DNA from: Rhea pennata | Taxonomy: Eukaryota; Chordata; Aves; Rheiformes; Rheidae | Assembly (NCBI RefSeq): GCF_028389875.1 | Contig: NC_084667.1 | Location: 60,490,570 to 60,554,569, forward strand | Direction of reading: 5' to 3' | DNA: 64,000 nt | Shown here: piece after piece, positions 11,870-23,200 of the stretch | Layout: every line of letters begins with the position of its first letter | Position numbering within the stretch: the stretch's first letter is position 1 | Notes under the pieces: generated by a model | The model's database searches: none | What the model was told of the DNA's origin: nothing | What the model saw: the letters and a program-made list of their open reading frames with translations, nothing else | Made by a program: the position numbers and the translations under genes

Positions 11870-14800
11870 TCTCTGGGTTTGAATATCTTGCTCAGCTGCT
11901 TGCACTTAAACGTCTTTGTGTTCAAACTGCAGAACGGGTAGTTTCACGTTACTGTTGCTTTAAAACTGGGAATGTGCAGTATTGTGTTTTAAAAATTCAG
12001 AGCTTTAGTTCTCCATTAAGTTTTGTAATAACTTTGTATCATAGTTTTGTACATAGCTGTCAATTTAAAATTCTGTATGTTGAGTCTATGGTGTGATACT
12101 ATGCTGAAACATGAATCAAGTGAAAGAGATTATTACATTTAATAACTATGCCTTTATATGGTAACTCACTGTGTCTAGACTAATGTTCAGGCTAAAGCTT
12201 ATTTTGCTTTGCTTTATAGGACTTGTAATCCGTTTACTGAAAACTTTGCTGGACTAAGTTAGGTGTTAAACCACGAATTAAATCACTAATAACTTTTAAC
12301 AACAGCATTGTTACAAGTATATTGAGAATTCGGTTAACAAAAGCAAAGATTAGTTTAGACTAGGCGTGTTGCAGGTTCAGTTCCCAAGATCCCGGGGGGA
12401 CAGCACAGCCCCACTGTGGCTGAAATCAGATGCCCACTAGCGGAGGTGGGCAGAGACCCACCGCTTCCTGCAGAACTGCGTGAGTCGTCCAGGTTTAATT
12501 TGCAGTACTAACACTATCACGTTTACAGGTCTACCCTTTTCTCTTTTTTTCCAGTCTCAGAATACATCACCCAAGTATCAGTCCTTTCCCTCTCATTACT
12601 CCATTTTTCCTACTCTTAAATCAGAGCCCAGGCTACAAAAATCTGACCGTCAAAGAAGTTTACCCAGCAGCTTTCCAACCTCCGTGTTTCCATCAAGAAC
12701 CTAGCAGCTAGCCTCCTCCAGCCCACACTGCTGTTTTACCAAAGGAACAAAAGTATTTTGAGATTTAGGACTAGGGAACAAACAAGCTACCCTGGTGTTA
12801 CGTGGGGAGCCTTACCTGCTGATACTCCAGGTAGGCTGATTTCTTCAGATACTGCAGCAGGTGTCCACATCTCCCTCTGGTCTTTCAGCTACTCCCATTT
12901 GCATCTGAAGAGAAAAACCCTTTTCACAGGGCCAGGGATTTTATTTCTCTGCATTCTTAGCTTGGCCTTCAAAGAAACTGCATTTGGCATTGTCTTTCCA
13001 CTGCCATCAAGAGCTTGCTGAGAACTGGGTTATTTTGAGCCACTGCTGGGTCTTTGTTCTGTAATCATCTGTGAAAACTATATTAAATTATCTATACAAT
13101 GACATCTTGATAAGCAGGTCAAAGCACAGCACTTACTTAGAATTATTACTTAAAAGCAACTCTGCTTCCATTACAGAGATTATTTAACAAGAACAGGAGG
13201 GCAGAATCAGAGCAGGTCAAAGGAAGATGTCCAACTAGGATATGGTCCATTTGTAACTTTAAAGTAAAGCTCATGATTCTGAAGACTTTTCAGTAATAAT
13301 AGTTTTAAGTACAAACTAATTGCTGGTAAAAACAATGACACTTGCAGCTCCTTCAACTGGTCTGTGCTCATTTAAGCCAATAGTGAGTTTGCATCTCAAA
13401 AAACATTCTTGCAGTATATTACAGGAAATGCATGTGGAGTACACAATGTAAACAAGCCTGGGAACAACACAAGTTTCTAGCTGTCAAATAACTGCATATT
13501 CCTAATTAAACATCGGCTATATGATAAAACCAAACTATGGAAGAAATGAGCAAAAGCCTTTTCCAAACACTTCACCAGAAATTGGGTATGTTTAAGAGGA
13601 GAGATTTTCAGGTTTGGGATTTTCTTTGTTTTGTTTAGTTTTTTTTTTATATATATATTTCAATAATGAAAATATTTCAAAATTTAGAATAAAAGAAATC
13701 AAAGTAATTGACACCTTTCCTTTCTTTTGTGGGGATGATGAGGGCCCAAATTGTTTTAATGGTTTCTCTTCAATAGAATAAACCTTACAATTAAGCTATG
13801 TTCTAATTCTGGATTCCAACCAGAATTGCTTATTAATACCATTTTACTGCACAGTTAAAAATCTTTTTCCTTAAGTGAAAAGAAACAAACCAAAGAGACC
13901 TCCACTCTGTTAGAGAAAGCTGGTGCTCTAATTTTCACTCACACTGTGTCCGTGGTGGAGGTGCTTCCTCCTGCTGTTGTACCCTGGCTCTTGTTGAAGG
14001 CCCTGATCATGCAAAGACTTAGCTACAGTACTCTGGAGCCCACCAATGTCAGTGTATCCTCCAGTGAACATAAAGTCAAGCCACCGTAGGTCTTTGCAGG
14101 ATCGAGCCCTTAAAATAGAAATATCCTTGGAGCAGAGATTGTCAGACAGGCTGGTGAATCTTAGTTGACCCTCTGGTGGAGGTTACTAGTCTGTAGTGAG
14201 ATCTGCAGGAATGTTAGCTCATGCATCAGCTGCTCCAGCACTGCGATGCTTGAGCTCAGCCTCAAGCCCTGGTGCAGGTACCTGTGCGCTGTGCTTAGAG
14301 CACATCTGGACTTCTGCACCTCCAAAACCATGCCAAAGCCTTTCACCTACAATGTACTACTTGGTCCTCATTTACGTTCAGTATAGCTGCAGATGCTGAG
14401 AAATACCTCTGTTCTGTTTGGGAGCAGGCAGGATAAAACTCAAATTAAAGGAAAAAAACTAGGAAGGCCTTTCAGGAAAATTAACCAATTTTCATTTGTC
14501 CAAACATAAAGTCTAGATCTATATATTTCTGGTTTTCTGTACGCAGTGCAGACTTTGAGTGCAACATACAAGCTTAGCAATAATAAAATTAGTACCATGC
14601 AAATTCTATCTCTATAAATATATATTTTGTTAACAGTCACAGTAATGAAATACAGGTGAACACGTTAGTCATGGAGGTTATGTTCACCTACTGCATCTGG
14701 GAGCAAATTCATCTGAGAACTGCCAAAGACAAACTCCATCACAACCCATGTTTTGTTCAGTCACATCACATTCAAGCTATGGACAAGCTGTGAAAAACAG

Positions 14801-17800
14801 TTTTGCCATGCCTAGAACAGTGACTACAGAGGGAAAAACTGAGACAGTAATGGTGAACAGGTCTGCTCAGATATCTGTAACGGCAGCGACAATCTCCCAG
14901 AATAACTACTGTTAGCAAGACTGGCAATGGCAATGTAGCTCTGTAGTAAAAGAACCTAAAGATAGTCAAATGACAACTAGCGCATGATAAGCTCTTCCAA
15001 ACCATGACCTGACTCAAACCTAATAAACATCCAAAGATAAAAGCTAGTATATCCTGTCACTAATCCCTTCAGATATACAGACTCCAATTAAAATAATTGC
15101 AGAAATTCCTTTCCGTTTTGAAGAGTATAGCTGAAATACAGGGATATATTTTATGAACATGTATAGTGTCATGTGTCCTGTGTAGCCAGCCTTCTAGTGT
15201 GCTAGTTATTTGCTCATTATCATTCACATCCTTTCATGCCCAGTAGCTCCGTGATGGTTGTGCAGTTCTGATTGAATCCCTTGCGTTTCCTAAGGTAGGT
15301 TTTCCACTGAAGGAGAACATTCACAGTCTACCAGGAGGAAAGGAGTGTACCATATTGATCTCAGAATAAGGGACAATCTCCCACATCTCAGGCAGCAGCT
15401 TGCAAAGGATAAACACAGAAAAACATCAAGTTTCCTCAACACAGCCTTATCCTATGTTCCAGCTTTGAAGCTCATCTCTATCCTCTACATAGCCCTCTGT
15501 CAGTCCTAAGACCTCTCTTCTCCAAGCCTCCTACCCTGCACACTCCCTCCCCATTTCTACACTCACCACCACGTGGCTTCTTAAAGCTGATCTGCCTCAC
15601 CGCTCTGCTGCAGGTGCACAAAGACCACCTAAGACCGCTACTGCCAGCTAGTAGTAGTCTTAGCAGCAGTCTCCCCTCCACATTAGCCCCCTCACAGTTT
15701 CTACTGGCTCAAACTCCACCTGCAGCAGGTCCCAAGGCTCCTGCCTTATCTCCAGCTGCTGTAAAGTGCAGATAGTTCTCTTGAATGCTTTTTCTGTAAC
15801 ACCATCCCTAGGGTCTAGCCCACAAGCATTAATCACGTAGACTTCACATCTGCGCTCCAGACATCACCAGAGCAGAAGGCAAGCCCTGCTGCCTCGTTTT
15901 CCATCTGCTTTCAATAATTTGGTATGAGAGAACTGAGGCACAGCAGTAGCTGAATCTTAGTACGGAGGAAGAAGGTTACTGGCAGGATTGCAAACATTAA
16001 ATAGCTTTCCGATCGCCAGAGCACTAAACTGGGACAGAAAGACTTGGGTTACTGGGATTATCCTGTTTTTGCCACCGACTTCCCGAATGGCTTTGGGCAT
16101 GTCATTTGTCTGTGCCTCAGATTCCCCACCTGTAAAACAGGAGCAATCGTATCCAAACAAAACACTTTGACAACTGTTGATGAAAAACATCACAAGAGAA
16201 ATGCTGTTAATAGCAAGCAAGAAATCACTTTCTTTCTCTTTTGTGACTTTGTAATATATGGCTGCTACTGTAAATGGAAGAGTGTAACTTTTAAAGAACT
16301 GTAATTCCCCTAATACCTCTCTGAAACCCTGACTGCAGAAAGCCCCTGAAACCCATATGAATGTATCTGAAAGGAGGAGGGTAAACCTTATGGCAAAATG
16401 GAGTTAAATAAAAATCGCTTTTTCAAGGAAGGACAGAGAACTTTGATTTCTTCAACTTATTTTCAATCTTTGGCACAATCATAAATAACAAAAAGAAAGT
16501 GACACTTGTTGAAAAGCCAACACAGGTTTTTAATGCAAATAGAAGCCTGACTTCAAATAGTAGCAAGTGCGGCTTTTGGGGGCTAACAAATAATCGCTTT
16601 CTTCTGGTTAGAAATCATTTATCTATGTGATTGAGTGACTAACCCTCCTCCTGAGTGATTTATACACCCATTTCTAGCCATTTAGCAAACAGCCATCTTA
16701 TTACGCTTTATTATACATCTTACATTCCTACATTTTTGATAGTTACCTTGAAACTTCCTAGGAACATAATTCGTAATTCAGTTTTTCAAAAAAGCTTTGG
16801 AAATAGCACACAAGGTGAAGTGCCAGGTTTTCTGAAGTGTTCCCTGAAACCCGTTTCCAGTACAAGAACGACTAATAAATGCACTTCCAGCTACAAATGA
16901 AATGACATAAGTCCACATTAGCCCACCAGCAACACTAGAAACAAAAAATGATAATGCTTATGTGGTCTTATATATATGTAATTCTTTTGTATGTACATTA
17001 TATTTATATATAAATCCTACGTAATCAAAATGCAGCGTGCGTTTCTAGGCTAGTGAGAAGTAGGTCTATTTTCAGTGCATCAATAAATATAGGAAGAAAG
17101 TCTGTATTGTGGCAACCCTTGAATATTAGTAGCTTTTATAGTAAAACAAAAAGGAGAGTAGCAGAGTAGTGGAAACAACTCTGTAGTTAATTGGAGGTTC
17201 ATTGACTCCCAACTGGATCCTCAGAGCCGGGCTAGCCCATGGAGTCGGCTGCTGTTCCCTGCCTTGCCCGAATGGTACAAGCCCGTTACCTCGCTCTCCG
17301 ACCTGTCATTAGCAAGCCAGTCCCTGTTTGGTTGTATTAAGGTATAATTCTCTTGCCAGAGATGTATTTTTGCATATTCTAGGAAGAAGTTTCATGCAGA
17401 GATTTTTTTCTTTAATATACCCACAAGTTCATTTGAACACTATCAGCAATGTAAGTTAAAGCTGCCTTGAAGTTATACCACAGCCTTAATCTTCCCTGCA
17501 TAGTCTCAAATTTATTTGAGATGGATTTCGCTGCATAGTCTCAAAGGTACAATCTTTGAAGGTACATAATTATAAAACTATTTATCATTCAAAGCATATT
17601 AGCTATGTTTCTTGTGAAGTATTCTTATGTATTCTTATTTCATTAGGATTTAAGAAGAAGATTTTCCCTTTATGCAAACCCTATAGCAATTTACAAGAGC
17701 TCTTTGATTTTTTTAAAAAAAAAGCTTCCTAATTAATAGGCTTTTACTGATTCCCACAACAGCTTAATTAACTCACATAAGCAGAAGAAAATGCACATGA

Positions 17801-19733
17801 TTATTTCTAATAAGAATTTTTTATCAGCTCATTTTACTCCTAATATTTCTAGCAAAAAGTGGATTATTCCTCATTAGGCTCTTTCACAGTGCTGAATCTC
17901 TCACTTCTCCTGCTAGGGTAATTACAAACATCTGTACAAGTTTAGCACAAAGATTGTGGAGTCCTGAAGGGGATACATTAAGTTGTTTACATAAATTAAA
18001 TGTAAGCCTACTTTACCTTTGGGAAAATGTTAGTGCTTATTTGTATGAAAAAATATTTATGGAAAGTGAAAACAAATTAATTCAAGTAAACAGCAAGTAC
18101 AGTTAATACTCATTTCCCATTACAGGTCTTTGGTTTAGCTATTTTAAGCACAAATTTTAACTGGTTCCATTTTGTATGTACATCAAGTGTTATTTTCTTT
18201 TGATTTAATATTTCATGTAAGCTTTTTTTTTACTAAATTAAGATTAAAAACACAAACCAAATTTTTATGTCTTTAATTTGCCTTGGAGCCATTGGCTCAC
18301 AGTTTAACTGTGGTTATCCTAAGAACTAGACACTATCATCAGAACAAACTGCTCAGTTTTAAAGACAAAAAGAATCAAATTATAGATGTTTTAAAGGAGT
18401 ACTGTGGAAAAGAGATGCATCAATTGTAGGTTTTAATGCAACTTCCTTAACAACTTAAGCAGACAAAACTCCATCTCGTAAGTATTAATTTAGTCCTTTG
18501 GGAACATAAGAATGGTATATATGTAATAAGTCTCTGGTTCTCCACTCAGCATGAAACTAAAAGTACCCATACAGCTTATGCTGCTAAAGCCACTGGTACT
18601 ACTAATGTATGTTTTGTTAAAGGCTTGAGCAAGGGCTGGGATGAAGTGGGTCTCTGTTGCTGCCTCCCTGAGATCTTTAAAAAGGCTACATAATGTGTAC
18701 TGCTTGTAGCATTTTGATAGTTTGCTCATTATTCCCTGTTTAACATGCAGTGTTATTACCACTGTAGAAGATTGCTATGGAAGTTAGCTGAGCATCAACC
18801 ATAGCCACAGAGATTAAATGTCCTAGGATGTCTTCTGTCCATAAGAGATGGAAGTTTTTGCAAAAGAAAGCTTTACTCTGTCAAGCAATCACAACCAACT
18901 CCCGAGCCTGCAAGTGCCTCTGTTGACTTGCATCAACTCCGTTGACTTTGTTTAAAATTGGACATTTGTCCAAGTTGAGGACTGTGTCTGCAGCCCCTTC
19001 ATATAACATATTCTTTTGCAAGAAGCTCTAAGAGAAATGGTACAGCTTCAGCACAAGAGTAAGGATTTATCCTATATGAAAATTTGATTGAAAGACAAAG
19101 TAAAACCATCTTAGTTATTTTTAAGCTTACTTGTCATTTCCCTGTGTGGTCATAAGCTCCCGAGCAGCCCAACCTGAGTTTTCCTCAGCTGTAGCTTGTT
19201 TAATTTACTAGGTCAAAGTTTCTCTCAAAATCCCACCCTCCTGCAGTCAAAGAAAGCTGTGGTAATGTGGCTCTTCAGGGCTCAGGAATGAGTAACTGTT
19301 TCCAGGCTGTCTGAGAAGCTGCCTTCAGGCAGCAACAAATGTAGCTACCTCCACAGTGGGAATTCACTTACCCCTTTAAAAGAAGTATCTGGCTGAATGG
19401 CTGAGCGACACTGTTGGGGGGGAGACAACCAGAAGGCAGGTAGAGATTTACAGTGCTGAGAGCATTTGTTTTTTCTTCCTTTATATGTCACAACAAAAAG
19501 GTAGAAGGAGCAAGAGGAAATCAAAAAGGAGCCGTATGGTGAGGCCTTGTTCCTGACATATCCAGCCCAAACCACTGTGCAATGTCACTTGTTTTCTATG
19601 TAAATAGAAATGTTTCTCCTGTTGGCCCTAAATGGAAGCTTACTGTTATTTTTGTATTTTTTGTGGGAAATAGCAAGAGCTGGCAGCTGGGGAGTGACCT
19701 CGCTAATCCATGCACCTCACCATTTTCTTGTAG
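11870..19733. other. intergenic region between INF2 and its paralogue
   Basis: About 7.9 kb without a convincing coding exon. No DID-like armadillo exon was recognised by eye. It holds a MIR-like SINE (16012-16160) and a possible antisense relative ending near 15950 (aactgaggcacag). Short open frames here have no recognisable content. The paralogue's promoter and any 5' UTR exons should lie here, but no CpG island or clear TATA box was seen. Confidence 0.6.
16012..16160 (+). repeat. MIR-like SINE fragment
   Basis: The order of words follows the MIR/CORE-SINE consensus: a gcactaaactggga start, a tgccaccgactt block, ctttgggcatgtcatttg, then ctgtgcctcagattcccc and acctgtaaaacagg. It is diverged, as expected for an ancient amniote element. 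Confidence 0.7.
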
Positions 19734-20246
19734 AGCAGGAAAACAGGACCAGGGAAGCCATGAAGAACTCACTACCACGCAAGAAGTGTCCCATTCGTCA
19801 TAATTCAGTGCCCAGGAGATCTGTTCAGAAAGTGAACAAATGCATTCAAGTTGACATGGACCTGGAAGAGGAGAATGCTAGAGTGAATCTGAGCCTTTCT
19901 CCAACACCCTGCTTTCCTGAGAAGCCACAGCAGTCTCCAGGGAACACGTTATCTTCCCAGCAAGGTGTTTCTCCACCCTCCCCAAAACAGTCCGCTGTGG
20001 TGGCTCCACAACCATTGCTGCCAGCCCCTCCACCCCTGCCCCCTGGACACAAGATGCTCCCGCCGCCCCTTCCAATGCCTGGCATAAACACCTTGCCATT
20101 GCCACCACCTCCACTGTGCAGTAATCCCGACTGCAACCATCTTGCCTGTGGATGCACCGGGCGGCCCTACCCCAAGAAGGCAAAGACACCAACACTGAGG
20201 ATGAAGGTGTTTCACTGGCAGAAGCTCCCCTCTGATGTGGTGAGAC
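19734..20246 (+). CDS. INF2-like exon with start codon, FH1 and FH2 lasso
   Basis: The acceptor cattttcttgtag precedes the exon, and the donor gtacgt follows base 20246, leaving one base of a codon. It encodes a basic N-terminus ([14 protein letters not shown]), a Ser/Pro/Gln linker, and the proline-rich FH1 ([28 protein letters not shown]). A Cys/His cluster [13 protein letters not shown] (residues 120-132) follows, then the FH2 start [19 protein letters not shown], close to the INF2 motif TLRMKKLNWQKLPS. Its FH1 has fewer and shorter proline runs than mammalian INF2. Confidence 0.85.
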
Positions 20247-23200
20247 GTACGTGCTTTTAACACTGGGCTGGCTGGTTCGTTTACTTCACATCTAAACAAA
20301 AACTGTAATTTTGGGGGTTAGACCTTGACTGGGTAAGTCAGGCTGCACAGATGGTCCTATTGCTCTCTCTCAGTCCTACAAAAAATTAGTCATTAGTAAT
20401 AAATTTGAAAAGTCTTGGCCATGGCTAATAAGTGGAGGAAATAATAGTTTGGATAAAGCACAGAACTAAGGGTCCAGATTTGTCTTCTGCTGCCAGAAGT
20501 GACCTTTCTTTAGCCACTCAGCCTCTCACTCTGATTTGTTAAAATGTTGTTATGAATCTGCAGTAATTAAGGTTTACAAAACACTCTGAAATCCATTGAG
20601 TGGAAAAACCTATTGAATAGTAATGCTCTGTGGTTCCTCCTAAATGAACTCACAGTTCATCATCAGTGATTTTCACACTGCTGCAAAATAAAACTAAGAT
20701 CTGTGGCTCACATGTGGCTTGCCAAAGGGATATGGAAGGCCTGTTGAACTTTTTGCAAGGAATAGGTCCCTCACATAAAACTCTGAACTCAGTTTCCATT
20801 TCTGCTGCAGTTTTTATAAACTCTGTTCACACACCACATATCTTGTGGGAGTTTTTCATCATGCTCGCTGCCAAGAAAATGGCAGAACAGGACATTAGAG
20901 GGGTTCTTACAAAAATAATTTTTTTTTGAATGAGTATTGGAAGAACTTACTGCTATGATAAAATACACAAACAAGTGTGTAAAAAGCAGTTTGAGCCACT
21001 GTCTGCTTCCTTATGATGAGATACAAATTCAGATTAATTCCCAGTGTCTTCAGTGACAGTCTCTCCCGAAATCTCTCCTGAAGGAAGAAGAAGTGATATG
21101 CTTTGTTAAAAATTCTGGTGTTATAGATAACTTCATGTTTTGAAGTGCCATGTGGTATTTAGATGATTCCTAATGACTGTGGCAGTGTTGCTGGGCTTGG
21201 GAGTCCTTATCTCTTGCAGGGAGCGATGTTTACCTAATTGGAAGCAACATCCCCTGTGTAGGTACCACAATTGTGCAATATGTAGACCATCGGCAACAGC
21301 AAAAAGAAGTTGGAGCAGCCCATTAAGTTCATCTGCTGCCTTCAGCTCAGTAAACCACATGTGGTGGTAGTTTTCCGGGTTTAATTAGCCTTCAACCCTT
21401 TGGGATGCTGTCTGTGGGAGCTGCCACTCTTAAATAATTAACATTTGTCCAGGGCTAATGAGCCTTGTATTTCATTCATCCTCTAAATGTTTTCTTTTCC
21501 GCAAGTTGCACCACTTGAAAGTATTTCTCTGTCTCTGTAGCCCATCTTGAAGCATCATTCTCTTTCAGAAAGCCGCTCCATGTGGGCTGCGGTGGTGGGT
21601 GGCAGCGAGGAGCTCATAGAACCTGACTACGCCAGCTTGGAGCTACTTTTCTGTGTTCCACCAGCTGCACCTAAGGAGAAAACAGGGCCAAAAATAAAGA
21701 AATCAAAAGAGGTATCTGGATTTCTCACTTTTTGTAGAGCCTGTCAAAGTTCTTAGGAAATAAAGCTTAATCACTCTTCATTGTTGTCAGTCTTTCATAA
21801 TAAAGTTTTGCTTTTTTGCAAGGATGTTTTGCTATCTAGTGCCTAAAACTGCCACAAAAAAAGCACCGATTAGACGGGTAGAGGATTAAACATGTTAAAT
21901 TCCCTCTGCTGAGGGACAAGTCTTAGACTTATAAAGGGAGGATGTGGGAATTTCAGTGCTAATTCTTATAAATTGAAATATTCTAGACAAATCAATTCCC
22001 TTTTCTGTGCCTTTGTCTCTGTCTCTCTTCCTAAAACCAGTCTAATGACAAATACTTTTGTAAATTGCTCCAAGTTTGAGTCATGAATAGTGTTGATAAT
22101 GTTATTACTGAAGAAATATTAATCTGACCAACAAATGCACAAAAGCTCTCAAGTTTCTGTTAAAATCAACGCAAATGCACTTCTAGCTGACTGCTTTTTT
22201 TTTTCTTACCTTTTCTTCTTTAACAGATCACATTCCTAGATCTAAAGAAAAGTCTTCTTCTGAATATATTTCTGAAGCAATTTAAGTGGTAAGTTTTGGA
22301 GAGCAGCCTCTGATTCAGCATATCATCTGAATAAACACAAACACTTTAAATAAATACATGAAATATTTTCAGCAGAGATTTTACAACTGCTGTCTATCTT
22401 TAGCAGGAAGACAATTTTTTTTTTAACTAAGAAGATGTGGCAGTGCCGGGCTCTTCCCAGGGAATTAATACTGTGTTGGAAATGGTTACTAAACCTAAAA
22501 TGGATCAACATTAATTCCTAAAGAGGCAATATTTATAAATAACAACAAAATCATGTAGAAAAGTATTTCTCTTGGGTATTGTTGACATAAGTATCAATTG
22601 CATGCAGTAAGCATTACTTGGAAAATCCAAGTGACTTTTGTGGTTAGTTAATTTTAAAGAGACATCTCCAGGAGTTCAGATCCAAAATTGTATATAGTTT
22701 TTATTCACAAATTGTCTATAAAGAGGGAATAGTTCATGTAATTAAACAAAGGGAAATCCACCAAGTCACAACCCCCACAGGAAAAAAAAAAAGAAAAAAA
22801 AAGGCAAAAGAAGTGAATCCATAGTAATTCTTGGCAAAGTATCTTCACAAAGTATCTTGACATTCCCTGGAACTATTGCAGTATGAAGACGAGTTTTTTT
22901 GCTCTCTCCCTGCCCTTAGTGCAATGTCTCATGTTATAAAGGCTTCAGAAAGAAAACTCAGCCTAGAGATTCTTTTGTGTTACGAATAAATTAGAATCAG
23001 TCTGAGGGGTTCCCCCCCTGCCGCCTTTTCCTCCTCTTTTTCCATTGCACACTCTGCTTTATGGTGTGGAATAGCTCTGTGTAGGCTGGCTGCTATTTTT
23101 TCCTCTCCGCCTGATTCCCTGGGCAGCAGTTAAGCTCTCCTGAGAGCAGCTAGAGACCGCGGGATCCAGCAGCTGAGCCCCGCTTCCCCTTTCGCACGGT

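Noticed and set aside
18890..18965. Words like gcctgcaagtgcctctgttgac, similar to palindromic reptile repeats; also near 8755 and 13990.
   Set aside because: Too short and diverged to name an element by eye.
19846..20299. Overlapping minus-strand open frames of 103-116 codons opposite the FH1 exon.
   Set aside because: They mirror the proline codons of FH1 as Gly/Arg/Trp-rich text. The + strand has the recognisable FH1-FH2 protein and splice sites.
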